Shown piece by piece: positions 15,243 through 21,997 of a DNA stretch of 21,997 nt; position 1 is the stretch's first letter; each line of letters opens with the position of its first letter. The position numbers and the translations under genes were made by a program. The notes beneath the pieces were generated by a model. It was given only the letters and a program-made list of their open reading frames with translations. It had not been told where the DNA came from and did not search any database. The stretch is from Candidatus Hadersleviella danica. Lineage in GTDB: Bacteria; Chloroflexota; Anaerolineae; Promineifilales; Promineifilaceae. The stretch lies in NCBI GenBank assembly GCA_016711405.1, contig JADJSZ010000075.1, positions 1-21,997 on the forward strand, given 5' to 3'.

Positions 15243-15588
15243 AAATGGCTAGCCAGACCCCACTGGGATTGCACCCTTGAATGAGGCTATAGCGGAATGT
15301 GGCGTTTCCTGTACCCGAGTTGACGAAAGAAGAAGCGGCCGTACCCACGCCACTATCATCTTCGTTGTTCCAAAAGATGACATTTTGGAAGACGGGATTA
15401 CTGTTCATACCCCCCGCAATGCTGTTGTAACCCTCTACTTCGTAAAAGGGGATTGCGGTCATGGATTCTGGCGAGGAGCGAGGCGTAAGTAAGGGCTTCG
15501 GCGTGGCGATTGCGGTTTGTTGGTCTGGCATAGTAGGATTAGCCGAAGGTGGCGTAGGAGTACTGGTCATGCCAGCCACATCTCCCAA
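15181..15588 (-). pseudogene. Unit A central fragment
   Basis: The readable part is GYNSIAGGMNSNPVFQNVIF then WNNEDDSGVGTAASSFVNSG and RYSLIQGCNPSGVWLAICGT, a close match to unit B at 13719-13560. The N-terminal half (TPTPPSANPTMPDQQTAIAT) is low in family features. The frame ends PLVCQVT after a homopolymer shift. Confidence 0.55.
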
Positions 15589-15631
15589 TTGTTACCCATT
15601 TGCTCATCGTCACTGGAGGTGTTGGGCACAG

Positions 15632-15832
15632 CTAAGGGTTGCACAGCAAATTTGTACTGTTGTATACCCCCCCGCCTTGGGACGCTTGGTTGCCGCTGAA
15701 TGTAACATTAGTCAGAATCAACCCTCCGCTTTCATTAACGATTCCGCCCCCATGCCATTGGGCTACATTACCCTTGAAAAGGACATTGGTTAAATCTAGG
15801 TCTCCAGACAAATTTGTCAAACCCTCCACCAC
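15632..15832 (-). pseudogene. Unit A beta-helix repeat fragment
   Basis: One frame gives clear Pmp-type repeats: LDLTNVLFKGNVAQWHGGGI followed by LILTNVTFSGNQASQGGGVY. It is bounded by frameshifts on both sides; upstream (15840-16100) the repeats NVSFQGNQAR and NLTLLNANFRQNHFLEGGAG appear in other frames. Confidence 0.55.
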
Positions 15833-16101
15833 TACCTAGCCTGATTGCCCTGAAAACTAACATTGACAAGCGTTGTTCCATTATCCAGGCATTAAACATG
15901 CCACCACCCCAAGGTGGCATGATTTTTATAAAATCTACTGCCATAAGGGAATCGAGCCACTATTGTTTGCTAAATCCCCGCCCCTCCCTCTAGAAAATGG
16001 TTTTGACGAAAATTAGCATTGAGCAATGTAAGGTTGCTGTCCTGACTATACATACCAGCGCCAGCATAGCAAAGCCATATTGCCCCTAAAGGTTAGATTG
16101 G

Positions 16102-16701
16102 CTAAGGCTGGATTTCCCCCAGTAATGTAAAGTCCAGCCCTCGATCAATTGGAACTGAGTGTAGGTTTGCGTGTCCAGAGGTAATTGTAAAGCCATCAAG
16201 AATGGCTGTATCATCCGCCCCATTACTTACGACCACATGGTAGCTGTTGTTGCCCACGATGTTGGCCGTATCCGTCACCACCCCGTTGGGGTCGGTGATG
16301 TCGTTGTTGTCAATGTCGCCGCTCAAGACAGTGATGTTGGTTTCCCAATCTCGCTCGGTGCGGAGGGTTTCGGTGGCGGCAAAACCCCCGTAAATGGCAA
16401 CGCCGCTTTTCATGGCAAAGCTAAGGGTGCGGTCGGCCGTGCTGGTTGGTTTGTACACCCCCTGTGCCACCCAAATTTCATCGCCGCTCGTCGCGGCCGT
16501 CAACGCACTCTGCAAACTGGGATACGCATGTTCCCATGTGGAGCCATCGCTATTGCCCGTAGCGGCATGGTCAACATAAATTACCGCCCCACCAACGGGG
16601 CTACTGCTGTGGGACACACGGCCGTGGGTCCACCCCACCACCAGCAAAGCACAAACCACGAACAAAAGGGATGCCAAATGGCGACGATTGAATGCAAACA
16701 T
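16102..16701 (-). CDS. Signal peptide and unit A N-terminus of the giant surface protein
   Basis: 199 residues. The ATG at 16701 (MFAFNRRHLASLLFVVCALL) is preferred to the ATG at 16845 because GGAGG lies nine bases upstream and it starts a proper signal peptide ending near GRVS. After cleavage come VIYVDHAATGNSDGSTW, EIWVAQGVYKPTSTADRTLS, YGGFAATETLRTERDWETNI and GNNSYHVVVSNGADDTAILD, the N-terminal cap common to secreted choice-of-anchor/beta-helix proteins. The frame is lost after FTITSGHANLH, where unit A repeats should continue. This is the only translation start for the locus that has a ribosome-binding site. Confidence 0.72.
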   Translation of the reverse strand: MFAFNRRHLASLLFVVCALLVVGWTHGRVSHSSSPVGGAVIYVDHAATGNSDGSTWEHAYPSLQSALTAATSGDEIWVAQGVYKPTSTADRTLSFAMKSGVAIYGGFAATETLRTERDWETNITVLSGDIDNNDITDPNGVVTDTANIVGNNSYHVVVSNGADDTAILDGFTITSGHANLHSVPIDRGLDFTLLGEIQP

Positions 16702-16734
16702 GGGATTTCTACCTCCGTTGAATGAGAGAATAAG

Positions 16735-16755
16735 AAGCGGCCACGGCCGCTTTTT
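16735..16755. terminator. Compact hairpin AAGCGGCC/GGCCGCTT with T-run
   Basis: Perfect 8-bp arms with an AC loop, followed on the plus strand by further T. It lies in the leader of the minus-strand surface-protein gene, so it may be a leader hairpin or a stop for plus-strand antisense transcripts. It includes two CGGCC words. Confidence 0.4.
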
Positions 16756-16903
16756 GATTGGTCTACCCCTAACTTTAACCCTAAACAACCCATTTGCCCC
16801 TACGCCCACCTGACGTTTAAGCAACACCAACACGGCAACCCCCACCTCAGCGTTAATTTGCCCTCACTCTTATCCTGTGTAAACTTCACCGCTCCTAGGT
16901 GTA

Positions 16904-17012
16904 TCTGTCTATTGGTATATTGGTGGATTGGTCTACTAAACGACACCATTAAACCAACTACTTCTCTTCTCTCTTCTCTCTTCCTCCCTTACTCTCCCCC
17001 TCTCCCTCCCCC
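16904..17012. repeat. ATTGGT heptamers and a polypyrimidine tract
   Basis: CTATTGGTATATTGGTGGATTGG at 16909-16932 is a degenerate heptamer series. 16959-17012 is almost pure pyrimidine, of CTTCTCT/CTCTTCT and CCCTCTC words, and runs up to the ATG of the ligase gene. The rest of the 16702-17015 gap shows no gene. Confidence 0.8.
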
Positions 17013-17015
17013 ACC

Positions 17016-18734
17016 ATGCCAAAATTGGGAACTTGGATACCACTGGTCGCTCTGCTCGCTTTGGCCAGTAGCCTCCCCTTTGAGTTAGACCAACCACTGG
17101 CCGTCATTGGGCCACTGACCATTACCAACGTCGAGTTATTGCTCGCCCTTGCCTTGGGGCTGGCCTTCACGGCCGCTCCCCCCGCCCAATGGGTGCGCCC
17201 CGGCCGGGCATGGTGGGCACTGTTGCTCTTTGGGGGATGGCTCCTGCTCTCCGCCCTGCTCGCCCCCCAATTTGCAGGCAACGCCCTCAAAGCCTCCCTG
17301 CGCTTGCTGACAGGGGTGACGCTGGCGGTGGCCGTTTTGCAAATGGTGCGCCAGCCGCGCCACGGCCGTCTGGTCGCCCTCGCCCTGTTGGGCGGCGGTG
17401 TTTTGGCCGCAGGAATTGGCTGGTGGGAAATCCAGCACGGCGAGCTGGGGTGGGTCGCGCTCTTTCGCGGCCGTATCACCCGCGTTGGCCCCTTTGCCCG
17501 GCTGACAGGCCCGTTTGATTACGCCAACCAAACAGCCATGTTTATCGAGGCGACATTGCCTTTTGTGGTGGCGGGGGGCTGGCACATTTATCACAGCGCA
17601 TGGCCGCGCTGGGTGAAAATCCCCTTGTTGATGGGTGTGGGGGTAACGGCCGTGGGCTACCTTCATGCCAGCGTGCTCACCCTCAGCCGGGCCAGTTTTG
17701 CCACGATTGTGATTGTTTGTCTGCTGGTGGCGGTTTGGCTGGCCATCCCCCGCACCGCCCACGGCCGCCAGATGGCTCTGTGGTGGCTGGGGTTGGGGGC
17801 GTTGGCGGCCGTCATCACTGTGGGGCACACCCTGCTGAGCAACCAAATGCGCCTGCGTTTGCAGGGCGGCAATGTGGACGAGTGGTATCAGGCCGAGGTT
17901 ATCGCCCCCGCAACGCTGACCATCGCCACCCACAGTGTGCTTGACGTGCCCGTCACAATCACCAATAATGGCTCTTTCGCATGGCACAGCGACGGACAAA
18001 ACCCCATCCAGTTGGGGGCACGGTGGTTCAATTCTGCGGGCGAACCCATCTATGCCGAATTGCGCTGGCCATTCCCCCGCCCTGTGGCGGCGGGCGAAAC
18101 TGTGCAATTACGCCTGCCCCTGCCCGCCCCCCCCGAGGCGGGCACGCCTGAATTGCACTGGGATGTGGTGCATGAAAATGTGGCGTGGTTTGGGGATAGG
18201 AGCGGCCGGGTGACCATCACCCAAGTGACGGCCGTGACCAGTGCGGGGCAGGTGGATGCCCCCGCCACCCCAACGGCCGTAGGGGAACACCAAGCAAATG
18301 GCCGGCCCTCCTGTCGCCCCGTGCCCAGCCGCACCACACTATGGCGGTTGGGGCTGGAAATGGTGCGCGAACGGCCGTGGTTGGGCATCGGCTTCGACAA
18401 TTTTCGCCTGACCTATGGCGCACGTTTAGACAGCACCAACTTCGATGACACCGTACACACCAACAACTTTTACTTGGAAATGCTCGTTTCGGTGGGCTTG
18501 CTGGGGGGCGGGGCGTTTTTGTTTTGGTTGGGCGCGTTGGTGGTAGATGTGCTTCAAACCCTGCACCAACCCGACGTTTCCATCTGGCAGGCGGCCGTGG
18601 GAGCGGGTCTGCTGGCCTTCTTAGTCCACGGTTTTCTCGATTTTTTCCTCTTATTCAATGCCACAGGCTTGCTATTTTGGCTTTTGGTCGGCTTGTGGGT
18701 CAGCGAGAAACAGCTTCATGCGTATCGGATTTGA
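17016..18734 (+). CDS. O-antigen ligase/polymerase (Wzy_C family) with inserted Ig-like domain
   Basis: 572 residues, inner membrane, about eleven hydrophobic segments (for example 8-20, 38-53, 66-83, 97-110, 118-136, 203-218, 229-244, 253-270, 494-511, 527-545, 549-563). Family motifs are GPFDYANQTAMFIEATLPF at 165-183, TLSRASF at 222-228, RPWLGIGFDNF at 453-463 and HTNNFYLEMLVSVGLLGGG at 481-499. These proteins polymerise or transfer lipid-linked glycans outside the membrane. Unusually, the loop 300-405 holds a beta-sandwich-like segment: VPVTITNNGSFAW, IQLGARWFNSAGEPI, VAAGETVQLRLPLPAP, LHWDVVHENVAWF. No Shine-Dalgarno is present, only a pyrimidine tract. The gene overlaps the glycosyltransferase by 17 bp, so the two are translationally coupled. 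Confidence 0.9.
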   Translation: MPKLGTWIPLVALLALASSLPFELDQPLAVIGPLTITNVELLLALALGLAFTAAPPAQWVRPGRAWWALLLFGGWLLLSALLAPQFAGNALKASLRLLTGVTLAVAVLQMVRQPRHGRLVALALLGGGVLAAGIGWWEIQHGELGWVALFRGRITRVGPFARLTGPFDYANQTAMFIEATLPFVVAGGWHIYHSAWPRWVKIPLLMGVGVTAVGYLHASVLTLSRASFATIVIVCLLVAVWLAIPRTAHGRQMALWWLGLGALAAVITVGHTLLSNQMRLRLQGGNVDEWYQAEVIAPATLTIATHSVLDVPVTITNNGSFAWHSDGQNPIQLGARWFNSAGEPIYAELRWPFPRPVAAGETVQLRLPLPAPPEAGTPELHWDVVHENVAWFGDRSGRVTITQVTAVTSAGQVDAPATPTAVGEHQANGRPSCRPVPSRTTLWRLGLEMVRERPWLGIGFDNFRLTYGARLDSTNFDDTVHTNNFYLEMLVSVGLLGGGAFLFWLGALVVDVLQTLHQPDVSIWQAAVGAGLLAFLVHGFLDFFLLFNATGLLFWLLVGLWVSEKQLHAYRI

Positions 18735-19839
18735 TGGGACACCCCTGCAATACACCCGTTCAGGGGTGGGCATTTATGTCGAACAACTTCTGCGTCATCT
18801 TGTGCAAGAACGGCCGCAGTGGGATTATTTGTTGTACAACAACAAACCCTTCTCCCCCGAAGCCATCCCCGGCCTGACCCCCTTTGCGGGCTATTTCCCC
18901 CGGAGCCGCTGGGTGTGGATGCACCTCAAATTGCCGCGTGTCATCTCCCAAAGCGGGGTAGATTTGTGCCATTTTATGAACAACTCGGCTCCGCTGGGGT
19001 GCGCTTCCCCCTACGCCATCACCATTCACGATGCGTCGCTGTTCTTGTTCAACCAATATCACCCGTGGTCGCGCCTCATCGCCTTGCGCCTACTCTTGCC
19101 ACAGGTGGCGCGGCGGGCGGAGGCGGTTATCACCGTTTCCCAAGCCTCGCGCCAAGATTTAATTCGGGTGCTGAACTTAGACCCAGCCAAGGTGCAGGTG
19201 GTGTACAGCGCGGCCGGGCCAGAATTTCGGCCGTTGCGCAATGAAACCCAACGCGCCCAATTGCGCCAAAAATATAACTTGCCCGACAAATTTGTCTTGT
19301 TTGTGGGAACCATCGAGCCACGCAAAAATTTGCTCCGCTTGGTGGCCGCGTTTGCCCAAGTGCAGGCGCACCACCCCGATTGCCATCTCGTGCTGGTGGG
19401 GCCAAATGGGTGGATGATGAAGGGGGCGTTGGAAAAAGAGGTGGCGGCGGCCGATTTAAGGGGCAAAGTCCACACCTTGGGCTTTGTGCCGCAAGCGGAC
19501 TTGCCGGGGATTTATTCATTGGCGGCCGTGTTTGCCTTTCCCTCTCTGCACGAAGGGTTTGGCCTGCCCTTGCTGGAGGCGATGGCGTGTGGCACGGCCG
19601 TGCTCACCAGCAACTGCTCGGCCATGCCCGAAGTGAGTGGCACGGCCGCCTACTTGGTCGAACCCCACTCCACCGCCTCCATTGCCGATGGGCTAAACAC
19701 CCTGCTCGGCTCCTCTGCCCAACGAGAATGGCACATTGGCCAAGGCTTTGAGCGAGTGGCCCACTTTTCGTGGGCCCAAACCGCTCGGGAAACGGCCGCC
19801 ATCTACGAACAAATTCTCACCCAAAAAGATAGAGGGTAG
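18718..19839 (+). CDS. GT4-family glycosyltransferase
   Basis: 373 residues, GT-B fold, cytoplasmic face. The ATG at 18718 gives MRIGFDGTPLQYTRSGVGIY, the classic N-terminus of mannosyltransferase-like GT4 enzymes; the longer frame from 18658 lies within the ligase gene. Other motifs: ITIHDASLFLFNQYHP at 101-116, AVITVSQASRQDLI at 136-149, LFVGTIEPRKNLLRLV at 194-209 (donor site), LVLVGPNGW at 224-232, and HEGFGLPLLEAMACG at 278-292 with the Glu279-x7-Glu287 pair that binds the nucleotide sugar. It adds a sugar, likely hexose, to an exopolysaccharide or surface glycan. It overlaps the O-antigen ligase by 17 bp. The last three residues and the stop codon fall inside the GATAGAG repeat that follows. 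Confidence 0.93.
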   Translation: MRIGFDGTPLQYTRSGVGIYVEQLLRHLVQERPQWDYLLYNNKPFSPEAIPGLTPFAGYFPRSRWVWMHLKLPRVISQSGVDLCHFMNNSAPLGCASPYAITIHDASLFLFNQYHPWSRLIALRLLLPQVARRAEAVITVSQASRQDLIRVLNLDPAKVQVVYSAAGPEFRPLRNETQRAQLRQKYNLPDKFVLFVGTIEPRKNLLRLVAAFAQVQAHHPDCHLVLVGPNGWMMKGALEKEVAAADLRGKVHTLGFVPQADLPGIYSLAAVFAFPSLHEGFGLPLLEAMACGTAVLTSNCSAMPEVSGTAAYLVEPHSTASIADGLNTLLGSSAQREWHIGQGFERVAHFSWAQTARETAAIYEQILTQKDRG

Positions 19840-20053
19840 AGATAGAGATAGAGGAAACGCACTGATTGACTGACAAAATTTATTGAACCGCGGAGGACGC
19901 GGAGAACGCAGAGGAAATTCCAGAGAAGCCTCCGCGCCCTCTGCGCTCTCCGCGGTTAGAAAAAACGCTAAAAACGAGATTTGTCAGTCAATCAGGAAAC
20001 GCGATAGGCTGAACGACCAAGTTCCCTCTATCTCTATCTCCCATCTCTATCTT
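19825..20053. repeat. Three-layer nested inverted repeat (about 230 bp)
   Basis: Outer arms: GATAGAG-type repeats at 19825-19855 and their complement TCTATCTC-type repeats at 20022-20053. Middle arms: perfect 16-bp CTGATTGACTGACAAA at 19862-19877 and its complement at 19980-19995. Inner arms: AACCGCGGAGGACGCGGAGA and onward at 19886-19914, pairing with 19928-19956 over 29 positions with six mismatches, all purine transitions. The loop is 13 bp. The whole segment folds as one long imperfect hairpin between the GT4 gene and the molybdoenzyme gene. No ORF is encoded. Confidence 0.88.
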
Positions 20054-20061
20054 TAATACTT

Positions 20062-20089
20062 CTGTTAGAAATAAAGCGTACACTAACAG
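20062..20089. promoter_or_regulatory. Perfect 7-bp inverted repeat upstream of the molybdoenzyme gene
   Basis: CTGTTAG (20062-20068) and CTAACAG (20083-20089), separated by 14 bp, 40 bp before the start codon. It may be an operator; no clear -35/-10 pair could be assigned. Confidence 0.3.
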
Positions 20090-20129
20090 CGTCTAAGCCG
20101 TAACCACGCTTATCGAACAGGAGAATCGC

Positions 20130-20780
20130 ATGTTTAGCAACGTCTTTAACCGCAAAGCCAAAGAAAATTTAGCCAAAGAAGGCAATCGGCTTCCACAGGG
20201 GCAATCCCTCACCGACCGCTTCCCCGTTTTGCACTACGGCCCCACCGCCACCTATCGCAATCTCGACAACTGGGATTTGCGCGTGTTTGGGTTGGTGGAG
20301 GAAGAAAAAGTGTGGAACTGGGACGAATTTAACAAGCTCCCCCGCACCAACGTGACCATGGACATTCACTGTGTCACGCGCTGGTCGAAATTTGACACCT
20401 TCTGGGAAGGGGTGTCGCTCAAAACGCTGATTGAGGAGGGGTTTATTCGGCCGTTGCCGACCGCCAAATTCGTCATCCAACATTGCGAACACGGCTACAC
20501 CACCAATTTGCCGCTCGATTTTATGTTGGAGGAGAACATTTTGCTGGCCACCCACTACGATGGGCAACCGCTCACGGCCGACCACGGCTACCCCCTGCGC
20601 GTCGTCGTCGGCTCCTTTGCCGACCGCACCGAAAACAAGACGGCCTACTTCTGGAAAGGGGGCAAATGGCTCCGTGGCCTCGAGTTCCGCGCCAGCGACG
20701 AACTCGGCTTCTGGGAGCGCAATGGCTACAACAACGAAGCCGACCCGTGGCGGGAACAGCGGTATAGCTCGGGTTGGTAA
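20130..20780 (+). CDS. Sulfite oxidase-family molybdopterin oxidoreductase
   Basis: 216 residues, the compact Oxidored_molyb domain. The ATG has AGGAG at seven bases. Features: RFPVLHYGPTATYRNLDNWD at 31-49, WNWDEFNKLPRTNVTMDIHC with the Mo-ligand Cys81, TRWSKFDTFWEGVSL (83-97), HCEHGYTTNLPLDF near residue 118-131, DHGYPLRVVVG and KWLRGLEF toward the C-terminus. The family uses a Mo-pyranopterin without the sulfurated ligand needed by xanthine dehydrogenase, so it would not need the MOCOS-like protein at 3528. No signal peptide or Tat motif is visible, so it is likely cytoplasmic, unlike many periplasmic relatives. The physiological substrate is unknown. A bidirectional terminator follows. 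Confidence 0.9.
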   Translation: MFSNVFNRKAKENLAKEGNRLPQGQSLTDRFPVLHYGPTATYRNLDNWDLRVFGLVEEEKVWNWDEFNKLPRTNVTMDIHCVTRWSKFDTFWEGVSLKTLIEEGFIRPLPTAKFVIQHCEHGYTTNLPLDFMLEENILLATHYDGQPLTADHGYPLRVVVGSFADRTENKTAYFWKGGKWLRGLEFRASDELGFWERNGYNNEADPWREQRYSSGW

Positions 20781-20783
20781 GGG

Positions 20784-20807
20784 GCTGTTAGCTATTAGCT
20801 TTTAGCG
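20784..20807. repeat. TTAGCTA-type tandem repeat
   Basis: GCTGTTAGCTATTAGCTTTT then AGCG; complement orientation of the repeat at 8275-8318. It starts 4 bp after the molybdoenzyme stop codon. Confidence 0.75.
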
Positions 20808-20859
20808 GCGGTTGGTAGGGGCAGACCTTGTGTCGGCCGTGCCTTCTGCATACACAACA

Positions 20860-20896
20860 AAAACGCCCCTGAGCATGTTCTGCTCAGGGGCGTTTT
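20860..20896 (+). terminator. Bidirectional rho-independent terminator
   Basis: A perfect 16-bp stem AAAACGCCCCTGAGCA/TGCTCAGGGGCGTTTT with loop TGTTC lies between the convergent molybdoenzyme gene and the beta-propeller gene. It has A-runs and T-runs on both sides. Confidence 0.92.
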
Positions 20897-20952
20897 ACAT
20901 GGTTTATGGCTGTCTTTGTTATCCAGAAGGGGTTTTAGAGGAGATTCAGACG

Positions 20953-21997
20953 TTAATTTTTTATCGCAAACAATGTCCGTCCAAGGTAGACAAATATAGT
21001 ATCCTCTCCCGCAACCACCCTTGCATTATTCACAATGATTTGCGGGCTAAACGAAAATCGAGCTGTTTGTTCACCTGTTGCCGCCTCATACACCAGCAAA
21101 TTCAACTCTTTGGTCAACAAAATTATCTCAGATTCATGGATTACTGGCTCTATCAACAAATCTGGAATTTCTACAACCCACAAGGGCTGTTGCCAGTTGT
21201 CAGGCGCGGTTGGATGAGCCACTAACTGGCCACAACCATCTATGAAAAAAAACAGAGAAGCATCTGGAACCAACCACAGACCTTTGCCTTTAACATCAAA
21301 TCTGTTGCAAGGAGGCTCCAAAAAGTATTCTTGCTGAGTTAATAAATCATACCCATAACTTCTATTGGTACGTGCCTCTTGAGTAACCCGCAACCAATTT
21401 CTTTGAGGTCTTGAACTATTCAAATACACATAATATCGGCTGGGCAATTCTTGAGAAATGTCCCGAAAATCACCAGTGGATTGAATCGCTAAAAAGCGGC
21501 CGGGTGTAATTAATGTGCAACCATGAACATTTTCAGCAATATCACAAGCAAAGGATGTGACCGAGGTACGCTCCCCCAATATTTTGTTTGTAATCCATCC
21601 CCCATCTGATAAGCCATAGATGGTAATAAAAGCCTGATTAAGATCGGTTTGGCCAGAAATCACAATGACATCATTGATTATCAAAATTGCTTTGACAAAA
21701 TCAACATGCGTCAATAAGGTGCGCCATTTTTCTGTCCCATCCTCTAAATCAAGCAAAACCAGTTCTTCATTGCCTATATTCACCACAACATTATCCCCAT
21801 CAACGGCAAAACATCCTCGATCCACACAAAGCGAACTCGTGGAATCGCATATTCCCAATTTATCACCCCAGTTTCCGCATTAATCGCCAGCAGGGTTTGG
21901 CGATTTTTAAGGTGACAATCGTTTGTTCGCTAACTCGAAAATAAGCCAAGTGTGCTATATCTGTACTCCATAGCAACTGGCTTGGGGAAGATGATTC
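20953..21997 (-). CDS. Beta-propeller (PQQ/WD40-like repeat) protein, 5' end beyond window, frameshifted
   Basis: Read on the minus strand from the right edge: SPSQLLWSTDIAHLAYFRVS and EQTIVTLKNRQTLLAINAET, then GVINWEYAIPTSSLCVDRGC, then NIGNEELVLLDLEDGTEKWR and on to GRTLFAIKN at the stop. The blades have the [LIV]-x-A-[LI]-[DN]-x-x-[DT]-G-x-x-x-W pattern of PQQ-binding-like/quinoprotein repeats. The two joints in that reading need one extra base each: an A near 21904-21908 and a C near 21841-21842 (plus-strand T5 and G2 runs). The intact frame downstream runs 21858-20953, 301 residues. Its start lies beyond the window. The protein is probably exported or lipid-anchored, but that cannot be seen here. 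Its codon use is AT-richer than the neighbours. Confidence 0.78.

Larger units (their letters stand above)
12472..16701 (-). pseudogene. Giant two-unit Pmp-like surface protein locus, multiply frameshifted
   Basis: From the ATG at 16701 (SD GGAGG nine bases upstream) to the stop at 12472 this strand encodes, in pieces, a signal peptide and two tandem homologous units. Unit A is about 16650-15035 and unit B about 15030-13330, followed by the C-terminal domains. Both units start with IYVD-AATG, share TADRTLSFAMKSG and GNNSYHVVV, and later share IFWNNED, YSLIQGCNP/HSLIQGCNP and DLDGNPR. Between these anchors the beta-helix repeats can be followed only by switching frames many times, for instance NNVEFMNNNARWGGGF, TNVTFSGNER and NVSFQGNQAR in different frames. 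Stop codons also occur in frame. It is either a decaying gene or a gene with many homopolymer errors in the assembly. The interior (about 13,700-16,150) is AT-richer than its surroundings. Confidence 0.7.

Noticed and set aside
16702..16845. Upstream extension of the surface-protein N-terminus
   Set aside because: Signal peptide and SD both point to 16701; the extension lacks both and crosses the leader hairpin.
1..21997. tRNA, rRNA or riboswitch genes
   Set aside because: No cloverleaf with TTCRANYC or other recognisable conserved RNA core was seen on either strand.

Overview
The window looks like chromosomal DNA of a Chloroflexota bacterium, most likely an Anaerolineae or Ardenticatenia relative. 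This is inferred from style and not from a marker gene. The signs are GC-rich coding sequence, secreted beta-helix/DUF11 proteins ending in a short [WY]LPL[IV]-basic-basic tail, a lipoprotein with a VEVTRVV-type stalk, an O-antigen ligase with an extracytoplasmic Ig-like insert, and a very dense CGGCCG palindrome. No rRNA, tRNA, CRISPR array, transposase or phage gene was found.

Layout: 1-172 is the 5' end of rdgB (minus). 300-2339 is a secreted Pmp-like beta-helix protein with its own terminator. 2390-3036 has no intact gene but holds a decayed HigA-like antitoxin. 3037-6761 holds a small unknown gene, a MOCOS-like PLP-dependent desulfurase (minus), and, divergent from it, allantoinase and an EthD-like gene. 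6809-8113 is a solute-binding lipoprotein. 8309-9940 is a YfbK-like von Willebrand lipoprotein (minus). 10414-12330 is a pair: a four-helix membrane protein and a membrane-anchored lytic transglycosylase. 12472-16701 (minus) is a very large surface-protein locus made of two tandem copies and full of frameshifts. 17016-19839 is an exopolysaccharide pair (O-antigen ligase, then GT4 glycosyltransferase). 20130-20780 is a sulfite-oxidase-family molybdoenzyme. 20953-21997 is a beta-propeller protein (minus) that leaves the window and carries two apparent frameshifts.

Two genome-wide signatures stand out. First, CGGCCG occurs about 118 times by hand count, roughly eight times the number expected from base composition. 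Second, nearly every intergenic gap carries runs of degenerate 7-8 bp tandem repeats. These often sit as inverted pairs that form long hairpins, and in several places they touch or enter gene ends. The most elaborate is a three-layer nested inverted repeat of about 230 bp at 19825-20053.

Functionally the window combines cell-surface and envelope functions with purine-derived nitrogen use (allantoinase, beside a desulfurase of the type that activates xanthine dehydrogenase). Several frameshifts are single-base differences in homopolymers, so part of the apparent gene decay may be consensus error.
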